Of a stretch of DNA of 46,208 bases, positions 7,534 to 16,576 are shown in pieces (the stretch's first letter is position 1; each line of letters starts with the position of its first letter). The notes below the pieces were generated by a model. That model was not told the origin of the DNA. It saw only the letters and a list, made by a program, of their open reading frames with translations, and did not search any database. The DNA comes from CBDCFL01 sp965216135 (GTDB taxonomy: Bacteria; Pseudomonadota; Alphaproteobacteria; Rhodobacterales; Rhodobacteraceae). The DNA lies in NCBI GenBank assembly GCA_965216135.1, contig CBDCFL010000013.1, positions 1-46,208 on the forward strand. Direction: 5' to 3'. Position numbers and translations under genes: made by a program.

Positions 7534-8696
7534 TACCAACGGCATCAATTTCTGACTCTGTGGGGATTCCCAAATCGGTTTTGATCTGATTCAAGGTTGG
7601 CAAAGGAGGATCGCCATGCCAGCCAGTGTTCCGCTTCGTCGCGACTTTGATGCCCGCCACCTTCGTAAACTCGCCAGCCGTTGCAAGGATGCCCGGCAGA
7701 GCCGCCGTCTGTTGTCTCTTGCGGCGGTCTACGATGGCATGCGCCGTGGAGAGGCCGCAAGGATCGGTGGGATGGATCGCCAAACCCTGCGGGACTGGGT
7801 TCACCGGTTCAACGAAGAGGGACCGGATGGCCTCACCAACCGCAAGGGCGCGGGCCGGACGCGCTACCTGAGCGATGTCCAGATGAAAGAACTTGGCGAG
7901 ATTGTCGAGACCGGCCCCGATCCGGCGGTGGACGGGGTTGTCCGCTGGCGGCGGATCGACCTGAAGCGGGTGATCGAGGCGCGCTTTGGCGTCATCTATT
8001 CCGAGCGCGGGATATCCAGACTGCTTGGCGAACTGGGCTTTGCCCATATCAGCGCCCGCCCGCAGCATCCCAGGCAGGATAAGCGGATCATCGAGGCGTT
8101 TAAAAAAAACTTCGCCGACACGCTCCAGGTGCATATAGCTGACCTGCCAGCGGGAACGCCGGTGGAGATCTGGTTCCAGGACGAAGCACGCCTTGGCCAG
8201 AAGAATGGCCTGACGCGCCTGTGGGCGAGAAAGGGCACGCGCCCCCGCCAGCCGGCCGATCAGCGCTATCACAACGCCTATCTGTTCGGTGCCATCTGTC
8301 CGGCTCACGGCAAGGGGGCGGCGCTCATGCTGCCTTGGGCGGACGCGCAAGCCATGCAGATGCATCTCGACGAGATCAGCCGCCACGTCGCCCGAAAGGC
8401 CCATGCGGTTGTGCTGATGGATCGGGCCGGATGGCACACCACCGGCAAACTCAAAGTCCCGAAGAACCTCACCATCATCCTGCTGCCATCGCGCGCTCCG
8501 GAACTGAACCCGGTGGAAAATATCTGGCAGTACTTGCGCGCCAATTGGCTCTCCAACCGCGTGTTCGAAGACTACAATGCCATCGTCGATGCTGGATGCG
8601 AAGCTTGGAACAAGCTCATCGCACAGCCCGAAACCATCACATCAATCGGAATGCGAAAATGGGCCCATATCGGTCAATGTTAAATGCCGCTGGTAT
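7534..8696 (+). mobile_element. IS630-family element, type A copy 2 (intact)
   Basis: A 1163-bp element flanked by TA at 7532-7533 and 8697-8698, with the same ends as copy 1. The target TA was the first two bases of the enolase-superfamily gene's original TAG stop codon. The open transposase frame makes this the likely active member of the family in the window. Confidence 0.92.
7616..8683 (+). CDS. IS630-family transposase
   Basis: A 355-residue transposase of the Tc1/mariner-related IS630 family. Residues 1-115 hold winged-helix DNA-binding segments (QSRRLLSLAAVYDGM, MDRQTLRDWVHRF). The DDE catalytic domain follows with WFQDEARLGQKNG near 187, LMDRAGWH near 268 and the Glu in PELNPVENIW near 300. 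It cuts and reinserts the element at TA. A strong AAAGGAGG precedes the ATG. An eight-A run encodes KKN at about residue 163 and is read in frame here. Confidence 0.95.
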   Translation: MPASVPLRRDFDARHLRKLASRCKDARQSRRLLSLAAVYDGMRRGEAARIGGMDRQTLRDWVHRFNEEGPDGLTNRKGAGRTRYLSDVQMKELGEIVETGPDPAVDGVVRWRRIDLKRVIEARFGVIYSERGISRLLGELGFAHISARPQHPRQDKRIIEAFKKNFADTLQVHIADLPAGTPVEIWFQDEARLGQKNGLTRLWARKGTRPRQPADQRYHNAYLFGAICPAHGKGAALMLPWADAQAMQMHLDEISRHVARKAHAVVLMDRAGWHTTGKLKVPKNLTIILLPSRAPELNPVENIWQYLRANWLSNRVFEDYNAIVDAGCEAWNKLIAQPETITSIGMRKWAHIGQC

Positions 8697-8791
8697 TAGG
8701 CCATCTTGAAGTTGCACCATGCGCTCTTCAGCCCGAACGGACTTCATCGCTTGCACTTGCGAGGAGCGCCCGACTGGGAGCGACGAGCGCC

Positions 8792-10171
8792 TTAGCTCAA
8801 GAGCGGCAAAAGGCTATCCACTGACACCTTCGCATCGCCAAAGAACATCCGCGTATTTTCTTTGAAGAACAACGGGTTCTCACTACCCGAATAGCCCGTC
8901 CCCTGGCCGCGTTTGGAGACAAACACCTGACGCGCCTTCCACACCTCCAACACCGGCATGCCCGCAATGGGCGAGTTCGGGTCTTCCTGCGCGGCGGGGT
9001 TCACGATGTCGTTTGAACCGATGACAATCGCCACATCTGTGCTCGGAAAATCGGCGTTGATCTCGTCCATTTCCAGCACGATGTCATAGGGCACCCGCGC
9101 CTCGGCCAGAAGCACGTTCATATGGCCCGGCAGACGCCCTGCTACCGGATGGATACCGAAACGCACGGTCTTGCCAGCGGCACGCAGCTTGCGCGTCAAC
9201 TCGCTGACCGATTGCTGCGCCTGTGCCACCGCCATGCCGTATCCCGGCACGATGATCACCGATGCGGCGTCGTTCAGCGCCGCCGCCACGCCATCGGCGT
9301 CGATGGCTACCTGTTCGCCCTCAATCTCCATCGCCGGGCCGGTCGGGGCGCCAAAACCGCCAAGGATCACCGATAGGAAATGCCGGTTCATCGCCCGGCA
9401 CATGATGTAGCTCAGGATCGCCCCGCTCGAGCCCACCAGCGCGCCGGTGACGATCAGCAGATCATTGCCCAGCAAGAACCCGGTCGTCGCCGCCGCCCAA
9501 CCGGAATAAGAGTTCAGCATTGACACCACCACCGGCATATCCGCCCCGCCGATGGCCATCACCAGATGTGCGCCGATGACAAAGGCGATTGCAGTCATCA
9601 GATAAAGCGCCCATAAACTGCCGCCCTGGCTGGCCACGAACATGCCCAGCAGCACCAGTGTCGCCGCAACCATGCCCGCATTCCAGACGTGACGGCCCGG
9701 CAGGATCAGGGCTTTGCCGCCGATACGCCCCGCCAGTTTGCCATAGGCAATGACCGAGCCGGTAAACGTGATCGCGCCAATGAATACCCCGAGGAATATC
9801 TCCACCTCGTGGATCACTCGTTCGGCATTGGGCAGGCCATGCGGCGGGTTCAACGCAGAATTGATGCCGATGAAAACGGCGGCCAGCCCCACAAATGAAT
9901 GTAGTGCCGCTACAAGCTGCGGCATGCCTGTCATCGCGACCCGCTGGGCGACGACCACGCCAATCACTGCCCCGATGGCCAGCGTGATCAAAAGGGTCGC
10001 GTCGATGGTCACGCCAGGCCCGAAGATCGTGGCCCCAACAGCAATTGCCATACCGACAATGCCGAACCAGACGCCGCGCTTGGCGCTTTCCTGATCCTTC
10101 AGCCCGCCGAGCGACAGAATGAACAATACGGCTGCGGCGATGTAGGCGGCGGTCTGCAATTCTGGTGTCAT
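8792..10171 (-). CDS. pntB: NAD(P) transhydrogenase subunit beta
   Basis: A 459-residue inner-membrane protein. The first 270 residues carry about nine hydrophobic helices of the proton channel (domain II). The last 180 residues form the NADP-binding domain III, with GYGMAVAQAQ near 306, the HPVAGRLPGHMNVLLAEA segment, the GSNDIVNPAA region and a KRGQGTGYSG loop. With PntA it uses the proton gradient to reduce NADP with NADH. It lies 12 bp downstream of pntA on the same strand and forms the end of that operon. It is of normal family length and shows no damage. Confidence 0.96.
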   Translation of the reverse strand: MTPELQTAAYIAAAVLFILSLGGLKDQESAKRGVWFGIVGMAIAVGATIFGPGVTIDATLLITLAIGAVIGVVVAQRVAMTGMPQLVAALHSFVGLAAVFIGINSALNPPHGLPNAERVIHEVEIFLGVFIGAITFTGSVIAYGKLAGRIGGKALILPGRHVWNAGMVAATLVLLGMFVASQGGSLWALYLMTAIAFVIGAHLVMAIGGADMPVVVSMLNSYSGWAAATTGFLLGNDLLIVTGALVGSSGAILSYIMCRAMNRHFLSVILGGFGAPTGPAMEIEGEQVAIDADGVAAALNDAASVIIVPGYGMAVAQAQQSVSELTRKLRAAGKTVRFGIHPVAGRLPGHMNVLLAEARVPYDIVLEMDEINADFPSTDVAIVIGSNDIVNPAAQEDPNSPIAGMPVLEVWKARQVFVSKRGQGTGYSGSENPLFFKENTRMFFGDAKVSVDSLLPLLS

Positions 10172-10183
10172 AACCTGGCTCGC

Positions 10184-11752
10184 CTACGATTTTTGAAACA
10201 TCTGCAACATGCGCCGGGTCACCATAAAGCCGCCAACGATGTTGATCGTGGCGATGCCGACCGAGATTGCTGCCAGGACCATCACAATCGGAATGTCTGA
10301 CCCGATCTGCAGCAATGCACCCAGGATGATGATCCCGGAAATGGCGTTGGTCACCGACATCAGTGGCGTATGCAGCGCGTGCGCGACGCCCCAGATCACC
10401 TGAAAGCCGACGAATACGGCCAGCACGAAAACAATGAAATGACCCATGAAACTGGCCGGTGTATAAAGCCCGGTCACCGCCATCAGCGCGCCGCCAACAA
10501 CCAGCAGGCCGATCTGCCTGCGCCCGGCTCGGGTTTGAGCGGCGGCCTCAAGTGCTGCGATTTCTTCCGCTGTTTTGGCCGGCGCGGTTGGCTTGGCCTG
10601 GGCAATTGCCTGCACTTTCGGCGGCGGCGGCGGAAATGTGATCTCGCCGTCGAATGTAACTGTGGACCCGCGGATAACATCGTCGTCCATGTCGTGCACG
10701 ACCTTGCCGTCTTTGTCCGGCGTCAGGTCGGCGACCATATGGCGGATGTTATTGCCGTAAAGGCTAGACGCCTGCACGGCCATGCGGCTTGGGAAATCGG
10801 TGTAACCGATGATCGTCACGCCGTTTTCGGTGACGATTTTTTCATCCGGCACGGTGCCCTCGGCATTGCCGCCGCGTTCAGCGGCCAGATCGACAATCAC
10901 CGATCCGGGTTTCATCGCCGCGATCATGTCTTCCAGCCACAGCTTTGGCGCGGGCCGTCCCGGGATCAGGGCCGTGGTAATGACGATGTCAATTTCCGGT
11001 GCGAGTTCACGAAACTTGGCCAGCTGCGCTTCGCGAAACTCCGGTGAAGACACAGCCGCATAGCCACCGGTTGCTGCACCGTCGGCCTGTTCCTCGTCAA
11101 AGTCGAGATAGACGAACTCGGCACCCATGCTTTCAACCTGTTCGGCAACCTCGGGCCGCACGTCGAATGCGTAGGTGATCGCGCCCAATGCAGTCGCGGT
11201 GCCCACCGCCGCCAGCCCGGCAACACCTGCCCCAACCACCAGCACCTTGGCCGGTGGGACCTTGCCCGCAGCCGTCACCTGGCCAGTGAAAAAGCGGCCG
11301 AAATTGCTCCCCGCCTCGATCACCGCGCGATAGCCGGCGATATTGGCCATCGACGACAGGACATCCATTTTCTGGGCCCGCGAAATCCGCGGCACCATTT
11401 CCATGGCGATGACATTGGCGCCGTGTTTGGCGGCCCGGCTCATCAGGGCTTCGTTCGCGCCCGGATCAAATAGTGAAATTAGCGTCTGGCCCTTGGTGAG
11501 AAGATCAATCTCCTTTTCGGTGGGTGGCCGCACCTTGACCACAACATCGACGGTTTTCCACAAGGCGGCCGCGCTTTTGACCACCGCGACGCCTGCAGCC
11601 TTGTAGGTTGCATCGGAAAACCCCGCCGCCGCGCCCGCGCCGGTCTCAACGGCACAATCGTGACCGAGCTTTTGCAAATGCGCAGCGCTTTCGGGTGTCA
11701 TCGCCACCCGGTTTTCGCCGCCAAAAACCTCCTTTGGCGCTCCGATCTTCAA
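10184..11752 (-). CDS. pntA: NAD(P) transhydrogenase subunit alpha
   Basis: A 522-residue protein. It starts MKIGAPKE, the typical start of the NAD-binding domain I related to alanine dehydrogenase, with VVGAGVAGLAAVGTATALGA near 173 and the RPEVAEQVESMGA segment. A proline-rich linker (PPPPPK, about 373-378) joins it to three to four membrane helices at the C-terminus (domain II). The alpha1 and alpha2 parts are fused, as in E. coli and unlike Rhodospirillum rubrum, which has separate genes. It pairs with PntB to supply NADPH at the cost of proton motive force. The promoter is presumably in 11753-11846. Confidence 0.96.
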   Translation of the reverse strand: MKIGAPKEVFGGENRVAMTPESAAHLQKLGHDCAVETGAGAAAGFSDATYKAAGVAVVKSAAALWKTVDVVVKVRPPTEKEIDLLTKGQTLISLFDPGANEALMSRAAKHGANVIAMEMVPRISRAQKMDVLSSMANIAGYRAVIEAGSNFGRFFTGQVTAAGKVPPAKVLVVGAGVAGLAAVGTATALGAITYAFDVRPEVAEQVESMGAEFVYLDFDEEQADGAATGGYAAVSSPEFREAQLAKFRELAPEIDIVITTALIPGRPAPKLWLEDMIAAMKPGSVIVDLAAERGGNAEGTVPDEKIVTENGVTIIGYTDFPSRMAVQASSLYGNNIRHMVADLTPDKDGKVVHDMDDDVIRGSTVTFDGEITFPPPPPKVQAIAQAKPTAPAKTAEEIAALEAAAQTRAGRRQIGLLVVGGALMAVTGLYTPASFMGHFIVFVLAVFVGFQVIWGVAHALHTPLMSVTNAISGIIILGALLQIGSDIPIVMVLAAISVGIATINIVGGFMVTRRMLQMFQKS

Positions 11753-11846
11753 ATTCTAGTCTCCCCAACGGCGGGCAATTCGGCCAAAGCGGTGATACCG
11801 GGCTTGAATCGGGTCAACAAGCGCTTTGCCATACGTTTGGGGCCGC

Positions 11847-12293
11847 CTATAGCCAGCGTCTGGTGTTGTTGGCCCAGTCTTCAAATTCCTGACCAAATGC
11901 GGCGCGAAGGCCAGCTTCTTCAGCGAGGATGAAACGCCGTTCGATCACGCGAATAAAGACCCACAATAGCGGCAGCGCCAGCCACGCGCCCAGCCATATT
12001 ATCGCCGCCGCAATCACCATAAGTCCGCCCAGATAGATCGGGTTGCGCGACCGCGAAAATACGCCGCCGGTTACCAGCGCGTCGGGTTTCTGGCGCGGTA
12101 TGGCCGTCGTTTGGGCGCGGCTCATTTCGCGCAGCGCCAGAAAGGTCAGCGCCAGCGCGCCAGCCAACACCGCAAGGGCAAGTATGCCCTGTCCGGCAAA
12201 GTCAATCCTCCAATCAGGAAGCAGTCGCGCGACAACCCAGACAAGTCCGACGCTCAGCAAGGTCCAGATCGGTGGCAAATCCAAACTTTTCAT
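11847..12293 (-). CDS. ICMT/PEMT-like membrane methyltransferase family protein
   Basis: A 148-residue membrane protein with two N-terminal helices, a cytoplasmic loop and two further helices. It has the hallmark block GGVFSRSRNPIYLGGL near residue 80, and the C-terminal EEAGLRAAFGQEF..W..N.RRWL of isoprenylcysteine methyltransferase-like bacterial proteins, which would form a SAM site at the membrane face. The acceptor is unknown in bacteria. The ATG at 12293 is chosen because the upstream extension has no family resemblance. It is on the same strand as pntA, 94 bp upstream, so it may or may not share a transcript. Confidence 0.8.
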   Translation of the reverse strand: MKSLDLPPIWTLLSVGLVWVVARLLPDWRIDFAGQGILALAVLAGALALTFLALREMSRAQTTAIPRQKPDALVTGGVFSRSRNPIYLGGLMVIAAAIIWLGAWLALPLLWVFIRVIERRFILAEEAGLRAAFGQEFEDWANNTRRWL

Positions 12294-12508
12294 AATGTCC
12301 CTCAAATCAATTTGGTTTCGGTCATAATCGCGGCGCGAGGTGGCGCTGTCCAGCCCAAGTTTGCACCGATCTAAGTGGCGCAAATCGCCTTTGCCATGGC
12401 CGATCAGGGCGCGCAAACGCACATCTGCTGGTGATCCGGCGCTTAACACTCGCCCGCGCCCGCTCAACACGATAAGAATTCGTCGAGCGCATCGTTTCGA
12501 GGGAACAT

Positions 12509-13702
12509 GTGACCGATTTTGACCATACCCGCGAGCTGTTTTACCTGCCCGAAGGCATTATTTATCTCGACGGAAATTCGCTGGGAGCGATGCCGAAGGC
12601 GGCGCAGAAACGCACGGCGCAATGCATTTCGGACGAATGGGGCGAGATGTTGATCACCGCCTGGAACCGCGCTGGCTGGATGGACCTGCCGCGTCGGCTG
12701 GGCGACCGGATCGGGCGGCTGATTGGTGCGGAGCCCGGCAGCATCGTTCTCGGCGACACCTTGTCCATCAAAGTTTATCAGGCGCTTGCCTCGGCATTAG
12801 AGTTGCGGCCCGACCGCAAGGTTATCCTGTCCGACAGCGGCAATTTCCCGTCTGACCTCTACATGGCGCAAGGCCTAATCGCTTCGCTAAAACAGGGCCA
12901 CGAATTGCGCGTGGTGGCCCCCGAAGAGGTTGAAGGCGCAATCACCGAGGAGGTTGCGGTGACGATGATCACGGAAGTGGATTACGGCACCGGGCGCAAA
13001 CACGATATGGCACGTCTGACCACAAAAGCGCATGAAGTTGGCGCGCTAACCATCTGGGATCTTGCCCATTCCGCCGGCGCGGTCGAGGTCAACTTGGCGA
13101 GCGTGGGTGCCGATTTCGCCGTTGGCTGCACCTATAAATACCTCAATTCCGGCCCCGGCGGCCCGGCGTTTATCTACATCAAACCAGCACTCGCCGATCA
13201 GGTCCGCCCGGCGTTGTCGGGCTGGCTTGGCCATGAAGCGCCTTTCGCTTTTGACCAGGACTACCGCCCCGCGCCCGCCATCGACCGGATGCGCGTCGGC
13301 ACGCCGCCGATCCTGCAGATGGCCGCGCTTGATGCCTCGCTCGACATCTGGGACCGGGTCGATATGGCGGATATCCGCGCCCGCTCGATTGAGCTGACCA
13401 CACGTTTTATTGAGGGCGTCGTGGCCGCCTGTCCCGAGTTGACGCTCATCACCCCGCGCGACCCTGACCAGCGCGGCAGCCAGGTCTCGTTTCGCTTTGC
13501 GCATGGCTATGCGGTGATGAAGGCGCTGATCGAACGCGGCGTAATCGGCGATTTTCGCGCGCCTGACGTTATGCGCTTCGGCTTTACGCCACTTTACATC
13601 GCCCCCGGCGATGTCGACCGGGCGATTGCGATTTTGGCTGATCTGATGAAGGGACGGCTTTGGGATCGCCCCGAATTCCACAAACGTGAGGCGGTGACCT
13701 GA
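12509..13702 (+). CDS. kynU: Kynureninase
   Basis: A 397-residue PLP enzyme of aminotransferase fold that cleaves kynurenine to anthranilate and alanine. It shows YLDGNSLG near residue 20, the SDSGNFPSDLYM block that contacts PLP phosphate, WDLAHSAGA with the PLP-binding Asp, and the Schiff-base lysine K210 in CTYKYLNSGPGGPAF. It starts with GTG at 12509, preceded by GAGGGAA; the overlapping ATG is followed at once by a stop. Its TGA overlaps the ATG of the next gene (ATGA), so kynU and kynA are translationally coupled. The formamidase kynB is not in the window. Confidence 0.95.
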   Translation: MTDFDHTRELFYLPEGIIYLDGNSLGAMPKAAQKRTAQCISDEWGEMLITAWNRAGWMDLPRRLGDRIGRLIGAEPGSIVLGDTLSIKVYQALASALELRPDRKVILSDSGNFPSDLYMAQGLIASLKQGHELRVVAPEEVEGAITEEVAVTMITEVDYGTGRKHDMARLTTKAHEVGALTIWDLAHSAGAVEVNLASVGADFAVGCTYKYLNSGPGGPAFIYIKPALADQVRPALSGWLGHEAPFAFDQDYRPAPAIDRMRVGTPPILQMAALDASLDIWDRVDMADIRARSIELTTRFIEGVVAACPELTLITPRDPDQRGSQVSFRFAHGYAVMKALIERGVIGDFRAPDVMRFGFTPLYIAPGDVDRAIAILADLMKGRLWDRPEFHKREAVT

Positions 13703-14535
13703 TGAGCGATCCCTACAATCCCGCCAAGGACGGCGCGCAGATGAGCTTGGCGGGCGATATGTCCTATACCGATTATCTGCACCTCGACCCGATCCTGACC
13801 GCCCAGCATCCGCAATCAACAGCCCATGACGAGATGCTTTTTATCATCCAGCACCAGACCTCCGAGCTTTGGATGCGACTGGCCATTCACGAGTTAGGCG
13901 CAACGCGCGAAACACTGGTCCAGGCTGACATCCACCCCGCATTCAAATTGCTGGCCCGCCTGTCGCGGATTTTTGAACAGCTGAATTCCGCCTGGGATGT
14001 GCTGCGCACGATGACGCCCAGCGACTACACGGAGTTTCGTGAATCCCTCGGCGCGTCCTCGGGTTTCCAGAGCTGGCAATACCGGCTGATCGAATTCATC
14101 GTCGGCAACCGCAACCCGGCAATGATCAAACCGCACGAGCACCGCCCAGATCTGGCCGACCGCCTGCGCGCGGAATTGACCAAGCCCAGCCTTTATGACC
14201 TGTCGCTCGCTTGCCTGAACGCCACATTCGCGCTGCCGGAAGCCGTTACAAACCGCGATCTGGCCGCGCCCTATGCCCCGTCCGACGCCGTTGCCGCGGC
14301 CTGGACCAAGGTCTACCAAGACCCCGCAAACCACTGGCAACTCTATGAACTTGCTGAAAAGCTCGTGGATTTTGAGGATTACTTTCGGCGCTGGCGGTTC
14401 AACCATGTCACCACAGTCGAGCGCATAATCGGTGCCAAACGCGGCACCGGCGGCACGTCGGGCACCAGCTATTTGCGCCGAATGCTGGAGGTCGAGTTGT
14501 TCCCCGAGCTTTGGGCGCTCAGGACCGAGCTGTGA
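13702..14535 (+). CDS. kynA: Tryptophan 2,3-dioxygenase
   Basis: A 277-residue heme enzyme that opens the indole ring of tryptophan to N-formylkynurenine. The signature DEMLFIIQHQTSELWMRL lies near residue 45, the substrate-contact segment LGASSGFQSWQYR near 115, and the C-terminal heme-ligand region RWRFNHVTTVERIIG followed by GTGGTSGTSYLRRML near 235-265. The length is typical of bacterial enzymes. Coupled to kynU by ATGA overlap, it forms the entry step of the kynurenine route. Confidence 0.96.
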   Translation: MSDPYNPAKDGAQMSLAGDMSYTDYLHLDPILTAQHPQSTAHDEMLFIIQHQTSELWMRLAIHELGATRETLVQADIHPAFKLLARLSRIFEQLNSAWDVLRTMTPSDYTEFRESLGASSGFQSWQYRLIEFIVGNRNPAMIKPHEHRPDLADRLRAELTKPSLYDLSLACLNATFALPEAVTNRDLAAPYAPSDAVAAAWTKVYQDPANHWQLYELAEKLVDFEDYFRRWRFNHVTTVERIIGAKRGTGGTSGTSYLRRMLEVELFPELWALRTEL

Positions 14536-14691
14536 TCTAGCGAGCGGTATTCGCCATCGACCATTGAATGTGCGCCGGATCACCGCGCAAATGGCCTCAC
14601 GGGCAAGACCGACATTGCGCCAAGCCCAATTTTGCAATTTGGCGCAGCCCATGCCAAAGACCGCCCGATACCCACAGGACGTTCATCCATC

Positions 14692-15414
14692 ATGATCCTC
14701 TACCCCGCCATCGATCTCAAAGACGGGCACTGTGTACGTCTCGTCAGGGGCGAGATGGCCGGCGCCACCGTGTTCAATGACAACCCCGCAGCCCAGGCCC
14801 GCGCCTTTGCCGATGCAGGCTGCGAATGGCTGCATCTGGTTGATCTGAACGGTGCGTTTTCCGGCAAACCGGTCAATTCGGCAGCCGTCGAGGCGATCCT
14901 GGCCGCGATCACCATCCCCGCCCAGCTTGGCGGCGGCATCCGTGATATGGCGACGATTGAGGGCTGGCTTGCCAAGGGCCTGGCCCGTGTCATCCTCGGG
15001 ACCGTGGCGGTCGAAAACCCCGCGCTGGTGCGCCAGGCCGCGCGCGCCTTCCCGGGCCAGATTGCCGTGGGTATCGACGCGCGGGACGGTCGCGTTGCCA
15101 CCCAGGGCTGGGCCACCGAAACCGATGTGATGGTCACCGACCTGGCCCGCTCCTTTGAGGACGCCGGCGTCGACGCAATCATTTACACCGACATCAACCG
15201 CGACGGCGCGATGGCGGGTCCGAATATCGAGGCGACCGCAACGCTGGCAAACGCGATTTCCATCCCCGTCATCGCCTCTGGCGGCGTTTCTTCGCTGACC
15301 GATCTCGTGGCGCTGAAGAACAGTGGCGCACCTCTGAATGGCGCGATTACCGGGCGCGCCCTCTATGACGGCGCGATTGATCTGGCCAAGGCAGTCGAGC
15401 TATTGAAATCCTGA
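14692..15414 (+). CDS. hisA: Phosphoribosylformimino-5-aminoimidazole carboxamide ribotide isomerase
   Basis: A 240-residue TIM barrel that catalyses the Amadori isomerisation in histidine synthesis. It has the catalytic N-terminal Asp in YPAIDLKDG, the half-barrel phosphate motifs LGGGIRD near 82 and ASGGVSSL near 203, and the second catalytic Asp in YTDINRDG near 168. The ATG at 14692 gives the standard MILYPAIDL start; the upstream in-frame codons are not conserved. hisF and hisE follow on the same strand. hisH and hisB, usually just upstream in relatives, are not here; kynA lies 157 bp upstream instead. Confidence 0.96.
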   Translation: MILYPAIDLKDGHCVRLVRGEMAGATVFNDNPAAQARAFADAGCEWLHLVDLNGAFSGKPVNSAAVEAILAAITIPAQLGGGIRDMATIEGWLAKGLARVILGTVAVENPALVRQAARAFPGQIAVGIDARDGRVATQGWATETDVMVTDLARSFEDAGVDAIIYTDINRDGAMAGPNIEATATLANAISIPVIASGGVSSLTDLVALKNSGAPLNGAITGRALYDGAIDLAKAVELLKS

Positions 15415-15481
15415 TGCTTTTTCTTGGAAAAAATACTCAACTTCCTTTGCTGACACGCGCGATGTTCCAAATGGCTGCGTC

Positions 15482-16243
15482 ATGCTGAAAACACGGCTAA
15501 TCCCCTGCCTCGACGTGAAAGACGGCCGCGTCGTCAAAGGCGTCAACTTCGTCGATCTGATCGACGCCGGCGATCCCGTCGAGGCGGCCAAAGCCTATAA
15601 TGCCGCCGGTGCCGATGAGCTCTGCTTTCTCGACATCAACGCCACCCACGAAAACCGCGACACGATGTATGATCTGGCCACGCGCACGGCCGAGCAGTGT
15701 TTCATGCCGCTGACCATCGGCGGCGGCGTGCGGAACGTGGGCGATGTGCGAAACCTGTTGCTGGCCGGTGCTGACAAAGTATCCTTCAACTCCGCCGCAG
15801 TGGCCGACGCGGACGTGGTGGCCCGCGCCGCCGACCAGTTCGGCAGCCAGTGCATCGTCGTGGCGATTGACGCCAAAGAGGCCGCCCCGGGCACATGGGA
15901 AATATTCACCCATGGCGGGCGCAATCCGACCGGCATTGATGCCGTCGAATTCGCCCGAACCGTGGTCGCCAAAGGCGCCGGAGAAATTCTGCTCACCTCG
16001 ATGGACCGCGACGGCACCAAAGCGGGCTATAACCTGGCCCTGACGCGCGCCATCGCCGACGCCGTATCGGTGCCGGTGATCGCCTCGGGCGGCGCAGGCA
16101 CGCTCGATCACCTGGTCAAAGCTGTGACAGAGGGCCACGCATCCGCTGTCTTAGCCGCCTCGATCTTTCACTTTGGCACCTATACCATCGCCCAGGCCAA
16201 ATCCCACATGGCCGCTGCCGGTATCCCGATGAGGCTGACATGA
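15482..16243 (+). CDS. hisF: Imidazole glycerol phosphate synthase cyclase subunit
   Basis: A 253-residue TIM barrel that uses ammonia from HisH to form imidazole glycerol phosphate and AICAR. The catalytic Asp pair is visible in IPCLDVKDGRVVKG near residue 11 and TSMDRDGTK near 177 of the barrel. Phosphate loops are LTIGGGVRNVGD and ASGGAGTLDH. It starts MLKTRLIPCLDV as expected. It is 67 bp after hisA and overlaps hisE by ATGA, so the last two genes are coupled. The partner glutaminase hisH must lie elsewhere. Confidence 0.97.
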   Translation: MLKTRLIPCLDVKDGRVVKGVNFVDLIDAGDPVEAAKAYNAAGADELCFLDINATHENRDTMYDLATRTAEQCFMPLTIGGGVRNVGDVRNLLLAGADKVSFNSAAVADADVVARAADQFGSQCIVVAIDAKEAAPGTWEIFTHGGRNPTGIDAVEFARTVVAKGAGEILLTSMDRDGTKAGYNLALTRAIADAVSVPVIASGGAGTLDHLVKAVTEGHASAVLAASIFHFGTYTIAQAKSHMAAAGIPMRLT

Positions 16244-16521
16244 CCATCCTGCACGACCTCGCCGCCACCATCGCGGCCCGAAAATCCGCCAATCCTGAAA
16301 CCAGCTGGACGGCTAGATTACTGGCCGACGGCCCCGAAAAAGCCGCCGAAAAGTTCGGCGAAGAGGCGATCGAGGCAATCATCGAAGCGGTCAAAGGCGA
16401 CAAAGACCGCCTGACATCCGAGGCCGCCGATGCGCTCTACCACCTGCTGGTGATGTGCGCGACGCGCGATGTGACGCTGGCCGACATAGAAGCAGAGCTA
16501 ACAAAGCGAACCGGTCAGTAA
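16240..16521 (+). CDS. hisE: Phosphoribosyl-ATP pyrophosphatase
   Basis: A 93-residue all-helical MazG-like enzyme that removes pyrophosphate from phosphoribosyl-ATP, the second step of histidine synthesis. It shows LADGPEKAAEKFGEEAIE with the metal-binding acidic cluster EEAIEAIIEA, and the second acidic helix SEAADALYHLLVM. It is a stand-alone HisE, not fused to HisI, as usual in this group. It is the last gene of the hisA-hisF-hisE run. Confidence 0.96.
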   Translation: MTILHDLAATIAARKSANPETSWTARLLADGPEKAAEKFGEEAIEAIIEAVKGDKDRLTSEAADALYHLLVMCATRDVTLADIEAELTKRTGQ

Positions 16522-16537
16522 AAGCAAAACCGCTGAC

Positions 16538-16570
16538 TTCATTTTTGCAAAAAATATCCTCGCCGAAGGC
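16538..16570 (+). repeat. Post-stop intergenic repeat, copy 1
   Basis: An A/T-rich start (TTCATTTTTGC) followed by AAATATCCTCGCCGAAGGC, 17 bp after the hisE stop. Two relatives, each just downstream of another gene's stop in the same relative orientation, lie at 34164-34195 and 43286-43319. Its function is unknown; it might be a 3'-end or termination-linked repeat. Confidence 0.6.
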
Positions 16571-16576
16571 GAATAT

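Noticed and set aside
6185..8437. Long minus-strand frames opposite the IS630 copies
   Set aside because: They are antisense to a clear transposase and run through the IS ends into different flanks.
6325..8696. Composite transposon made of two directly repeated IS630 copies
   Set aside because: The 43 bp between them is the displaced end of the enolase-superfamily gene, and each copy has its own TA flanks, so they are two independent insertions.
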